A stretch of DNA of 64,000 nucleotides, taken from NCBI GenBank assembly GCA_027475525.1, contig JAMWFC010000051.1:1873205-1937204 (forward strand), given 5' to 3'. A model generated the notes under the pieces. It did not search any database. It was not told the DNA's origin and was given only the letters and a program-made list of their open reading frames with translations. This document shows positions 59,245 to 64,000 of the stretch, in pieces (position 1 is the first letter of the stretch; each line of letters starts with the position of its first letter). The position numbers and the translations under genes are program-made. The DNA comes from Macrolepiota albuminosa (lineage: Eukaryota > Basidiomycota > Agaricomycetes > Agaricales > Agaricaceae).

Positions 59245-62200
59245 ATGGTGAGGTCTCAAAAGTCCGTTGCGGCAGTGTTGGTCGCTATCATGGACATCGC
59301 CGCGAACGACGACCTTCACCAGACACCACAGTCTTCATACGCAAATCATGCACGGAACGACCCACCTACACCGCCCATCCCCCCACCACGACCTCGGCGC
59401 CCCACACGCCAAATTCCACCATTGCCTCCGCTCACCACGGTCAACGATGAATCTCTCGTGGCAGTAAGCAACGACAGTCCTCCCAACGGCGCAGAACTAG
59501 CAGCAGAACCTCAAGAACAACCTCCTATTCCTGCCCTCCCCCAATCCACCGATTTGACCCCAGTACGCGCTCACTACCTAAAAAAATCCCTAGTTCAGCT
59601 CCAGTTCAGACGAGAGATTGACTCCATCACCACGTACATCCCAAATAACTCAAGTACACTCTCCTTCCTTGGGCCACCGTTCTCGCCCCCTCCTAAAGAT
59701 GCCCCCTTTGTCGATCTCCCATTTCTTCGATACATCTTCCGCCAGTTTGTACTCACCTTTCCATTCATGGTTGCTGCGCCAAAGGATTTCTATTCAGAAA
59801 AGCTACAACCCTTTGTTTCTTCTGCTCTATCCAGAAATCTTTCTTCCACGTCTGTATTGGATGATGACAACGCCGACGAAAACACTGACCAAGCTTCTCG
59901 CAAGAAACTTCTTGCGAGAGTTGAGCGAAGTTTAGCTATGTTTGTGGGATCTGCCATCAAGCTTGTCGAGCAGGAGCAGGTCGTTCGCCTGAATCAATCT
60001 GATCTAGACCGTCTTGAGATGCTTGCGCGGAAAAGAACGGCAAGGATGTCTAAAACAAGGGCTGTTTTTGAGGTCAACGTCATCGGTGTAAAAACTGTTG
60101 TTGACAAGGGTCGGATGCGCAGTCGCGCTCATGAGGCGCGTTACTCCGCTTTCGCCTTTTGCAACGCCACATAACGCTTTTACAGGAATTCATTATCCGC
60201 ACACGACGTACCGGTTTTGCCGACGTGTTTGTCGCTCGAAGATACGGCGATTTCAGGACATTGGCTGCCGAAGTATATCTATCTCTCCTAGATTTCACCC
60301 ATTTACTGACTGGAATGCAGTTGCAAAAAGCCCATCCAAATGAACAAATTCGCCTGCCTCCACCGAAAGATAGAACAGCGGTCATGAGTACTCCAATGAG
60401 CCCCACACCATCGAATACATACGATTTAGCGCAATACTCCTCCACAAACATACCTCAGTCACCATCCCAGATGGGTTTGTCGACATCACGCCTTGCTCGC
60501 GAGAAGAATAGGCTTACACTTCGATCTTACCTTCATACGCTCCTTGCAACCTCCAAAATCGCTTCGTCTCCGGTTATGATGTCATTCCTTCTCTCGAGCC
60601 CGGTAAAGCTGACACAGGCTGAATCAGAGGATGCACAACGAAGAGAAGAAGTAGACAATACTCGGGAGGACGGAAGGAAGAGGTTTGCAAAAGAGATTGC
60701 AAGTCGTGTAGACGGACTAAGGGAGGCTATAAAGAGTGTGAAGGGCGATGTGATGGGGAAAGGTAGGCGTTTGTTCTCATCATATCATCTTCTGCTCAAG
60801 GCGCCTCAAGATGGTTTGACACATATATTCGCAACTGTTAAAGTAACTCCGGACGTCCGTGATCTTCCAGCGAATTATCAGGCAGTTCTCGAATGGGCTC
60901 GAATATCGTATGATTGTCCCTTTCCTGATGATTTCTATCTCACACTAGAAACCTAGCATGGCTTCTACTGTTTTCCACCAGTTCGTTGCCTCTGATAATT
61001 CTTCAGAGACTTTTGCAGGTCTCAAAAGAATTCATGGATTGATGCCTTACTTTATGTTGAAGGGAGTGCTAAAGATTAGCAATCCTATTGCCATGATTCG
61101 AGGTGCGCAAGGGCTTATTTCTTTCAACATCTCATAGCAGTTCTGATACTTTGATCAAGGTGTGCTCGACCTCTTTCTTGCACAACCTTTTGGTGGTCGC
61201 AGCCTTCTTCAAAGGTGAGCATTATTGAATCAAAAATTTTCATATGTCTGAATTGTTGTTAGAATGTTTACTAGTTCGCTGACCGAGGAAGTGAAGGCTC
61301 TGGAAGGGGATATCGAAGCTGTCAAAGACAAGATCGATGACCCTATTATGTGTGCTAAGATTCGTCAATTCGTCTATGCCCCTAGAGAAATTCAAGATCT
61401 ATACAAGGCTGATGCTGGTCAGTTTTGACTTTGCTCAATAGATCAATGACCGACTACTTCTCTGTCCAATGATATAAAGCTGCCGAAGGAATGAACCTCT
61501 TGACGTTTGTCCTACGTGTTGGTGATGAACCTGTAATGTCTCGGGCACAGATGCATCGTCTCGCCAAAGCTCATAGAGCGCACGAGCTCTACTTGAAGTA
61601 CAGGGCAACTTTAGCAGACTCTGACGACGACGACGGACCACAGAATGAAGATGCATGGCTTATGGAAGATTTGAAAGTGTTGACCCATTTGTATTCAAGG
61701 TTACGGGATCGTGAACAGTTGATTGCGCTGATTTTCGAGGTGCGATCGTCATTTATCATTGTTACTCAACATTCATTCTTTGCAGGGTTTTACCGCTGAA
61801 CTCTTGAAAGATATCATCACGATTTTCTATACGCCCCTGGCCCAGGTTTATCGCGCTGCCAGCATCGCTGACTCTCTTAGTGACCTACAGAGCTTTATTA
61901 ATGATTTGATTAAGACAGTCGAACAAGTCGAACGTATGCAAAGCTTTTATGTTTTACCTTGATTGTAAACCTAACGTCTCTGACAAAGTGATCCAAGAGG
62001 ATTCGTCTAGAACAGTTCAGGCGTTTATCAACCTGATTCAACGCCACGAACAGTCATTCTATCATTTCGTCCATAAGGTCCACTCTAAGGGCGAAAACCT
62101 ATTTGGTGGTCTTATGCACTGGGTCGAACTATTCCTGACAGTTGTACGCGAAGGTTTGGGTTCACCATTGAGCCTTGAGTTTCTCCTGCCTCATACTGGC

Positions 62201-63106
62201 AAGGACCGTGATAACATCCTCAACGAGGTCGATGAGGTTGCACGATATCATTATAAACTCAAGGTTGCATATGAGGCAAAACTTCGTCGCCGCTTTGGGC
62301 GTATTCAGGAACGAGACGGCAATGCCGAGGTGGAAGATGAAGCGACTCAAAATCTTGTGAACGGTGTTATTGGCGAAATCGATTTTGGCGAGCTTATTCA
62401 CGGCGATGCAGATGATCTTGCGGCGGAGGAAACTGATGAAGAATCGAGTGATGATGATGATGATTCAAGTGAATTTGAGTCGACAGATGGATCGTGCTCT
62501 GGTGAAAGCGATCTGGAGGACAGTAGCGATGAGGAACGCAGTTTACCTCTACCTTCCCGTCAAAGTCATAATCACGCAACCACCTTGCCTAAACGATCGC
62601 AGATGCTTGTGGCGAAACCAGCTGAAATACGACCGATCCCTGTCACCCGAGATGAAGCACCTAGGAAAAGATCACTCTCCCTGAATTCCAAATCCCTGCC
62701 ACGGCCCCGCCAGGATTTGCCATCTATGCCAAGTCTTTCCTCATTGCCGAAGAGCGCCACAGTTGACAAGTTCTCTAAACCAGTTCCCCTAGATCCACGC
62801 GTGCGTCCTCACGAGTATACACAAACTCCCGTAGCACCTTCACAATCGAATCAACGGCAGCAGTCAACCTTCCATTCTGATCAGCCGGCTAATCCGAGAT
62901 CGTCTAAATTCAGCCTGTCGGCGTCACAAGGCTCAAAAAAGAGAAAGGGGATGTCGGCATTAAAGCCGCCTGAACTCCAGCATATTCCAACATTATTGCC
63001 AGTGTTTGTAGAGATGGTAAAGTTCTCATTCATTGACCTTGATAAACGTTCCAGTACCTAATGTCCTCCTTTGTAGATGCGGCCCTTACTACGACCACGT
63101 CAATGA
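59245..63106 (+). CDS. PXB-PX-DUF3818 protein (yeast YPR097W type)
   Basis: Phosphoinositide-binding lipid-related protein. ATG at 59245 (or the in-frame ATG at 59290) leads to a Pro-rich start. The PXB domain follows (VRAHYLKKSLVQLQFRREID, DLPFLRYIFRQFVLTFPFMV), then the PX domain (FEVNVIGVKTVVDKGRMRSR, EFIIRTRRTGFADVFVARRY then GDF, LPPPKDRT). The long DUF3818 region has SETFAGLKRIHGLMPYFMLK, VLDLFLAQPFGGRSLLQRMF, DPIMCAKIRQFVYAPREIQD and AFINLIQRHEQSFYHFVHKV. The tail has an acidic stretch (62410-62560) and a basic Ser-rich end, stop TGA 63104-63106. The intron inside PX uses a GC donor (exon end 60135, exon start 60186), needed to join RAHE to EFII. It has about nine introns and no duplication. 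Confidence 0.88.
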
Positions 63107-63281
63107 CATGACCCGTAACTGGCCGTGATCAGTAGAAGATTTTAAAGGCTCTGTTGCACCAATCTATCTTTATATTGTGTACGGATTTAGGATGTTAGGA
63201 TAGGCGTCATGTAATTAATAAATCTTTGTACGATACAAAACCTGAAACTACAAAATGATCGAAGAGAATAAAAGATCGATC

Positions 63282-64000
63282 TCACGACAATTCAATACCG
63301 AATTCTGCATCGAAGGCCTTCTGATTGATGACACCTTTCTTGACCTTTTTGGCCATCCTCTCTTCCCGTGCCAGTTCATCCCAAGCATCCGCATCAACGT
63401 CATCATCAGAGTTGACAGTTTCTTTATCTTTTCTACCTCTCTTCAACGAACTTCCATTTGGAAGCCCAGATGTAGCTCGAGTCTGAGCTTGAGACTGTAG
63501 CCACTGTTTCTTCCGCAGACGCTTTTCTCGACGAAGCTCTTTCATTTCTTTCCTTTGTATTTGCGCACTCCACGCAATATTCGCCTTCTTTTTTTCTGCT
63601 TGTGTTACTCTCCGTGATTGTTCTTCACTTCGAGACTTTTCTGCTGTCCTTTGAGCCAATCTTCTGGCTTCTTGCGCTTTGTCTGCATAAGAATATGTGT
63701 CCCACTGTACCAGAAACCTCAGAAACTGGAGAAGATTCAAAGACAAGATGTTACTGACGTCGACCTGGGCATCTTCCCAGGTTTCTAAATCGACGTCCTT
63801 TAGTTCCGGCATCCGAGGCAAGCGCAGAAGCCCAAAGCTCTTTGCCACTCCAACGAGGTCGAGATCTTTTATGCGGAAAATATATGACGCCTCGTGCTTG
63901 GAGTAAGCACGGACAAAGGAGACGAATGCCTTGGCAGCCTAAGCATTGAAACATCATCGAGGGTTAATTTAGGCGAAGTGAAATTTACTTGCCCGATCAT
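63282..64000 (-). CDS. SPB4: DEAD-box RNA helicase Spb4/DDX55, C-terminal part
   Basis: Nucleolar helicase for 60S ribosome assembly; only the C-terminal exons are in the window. The diagnostic stretch is [20 protein letters not shown] then [17 protein letters not shown], preceded by [14 protein letters not shown] at about 63930-63895. This is followed by a Lys/Arg/Glu-rich tail ([36 protein letters not shown]) and an acidic patch, ending [12 protein letters not shown] at the stop 63282-63284. Two introns are visible. The helicase motifs lie beyond the right edge. The tail fits Spb4 better than other DEAD-box proteins. Confidence 0.85.

Overview
The window looks like nuclear DNA of a filamentous basidiomycete, probably an agaricomycete. 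Genes are dense and sit on both strands. Most are split by GT-AG introns of about 45-65 bp. The proteins are typical eukaryotic and fungal families: HIS6, OST1, Vip1/Asp1, IQGAP/Rng2, an Opy2-type anchor, DUF6699 and a PXB-PX protein. I saw no prokaryotic operon, CRISPR array, rRNA or tRNA gene. All assignments rest on reading the sequence and recalled family motifs; no database search was run.

Layout. 1-3.3 kb, minus strand: HIS6 (3' end off the window) and a hydroxyacid-oxoacid transhydrogenase. 3.9-6.6 kb, plus: a membrane-anchored aspartic protease. 6.9-9.9 kb: a PPR protein (minus) and a small secreted protein (plus), divergent. 10.4-12.1 kb: OST1 (minus). 12.1-19.4 kb is gene-poor, with a GILT-family protein, a C2H2 zinc-finger gene and a small Ser-rich protein. 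19.8-23.1 kb: a Kelch plus multi-TM protein (plus). 23.3-30.0 kb: a large disordered protein and an ER Hsp90 ending in KHDEL (both minus). 31.8-34.5 kb: a WW/FF TCERG1-like protein. 34.9-37.6 kb: an MFS permease (plus). 37.9-44.1 kb: an IQGAP. 44.9-48.6 kb: Vip1/Asp1. 50-54.4 kb, minus: an AKTIP/FTS-like UEV, an Air1/2 zinc-knuckle protein and a Caf16-like ABC ATPase. 54.5-63.1 kb, plus: Opy2, DUF6699 and PX-DUF3818 proteins. 63.3-64 kb: the C-terminus of an Spb4-like helicase. These are independent genes, not one pathway. Three act in or near the ER or secretory route (OST1, GRP94, GILT) and several in RNA metabolism (Air1/2, TCERG1, Spb4).

Two patterns cut across the genes. First, at least 23 places carry a perfect head-to-tail duplication whose unit is exactly 77 bp, whatever the local sequence. 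Sixteen are in the first 16 kb. Collapsing them restores coding frames in the genes I checked. This is the signature of contigs that overlap by one k-mer (k=77) and were joined without merging the overlap, so they are most likely assembly artefacts. Second, 44.5-49.7 kb holds three short retroposon insertions with poly(A) tails and about 17-bp target-site duplications. One has a tRNA-like promoter head; the other two share a core of about 45 bp. These look like undescribed SINE families and are the best candidate here for new biology. In addition, GC-AG introns are needed to keep frame in five or six genes.
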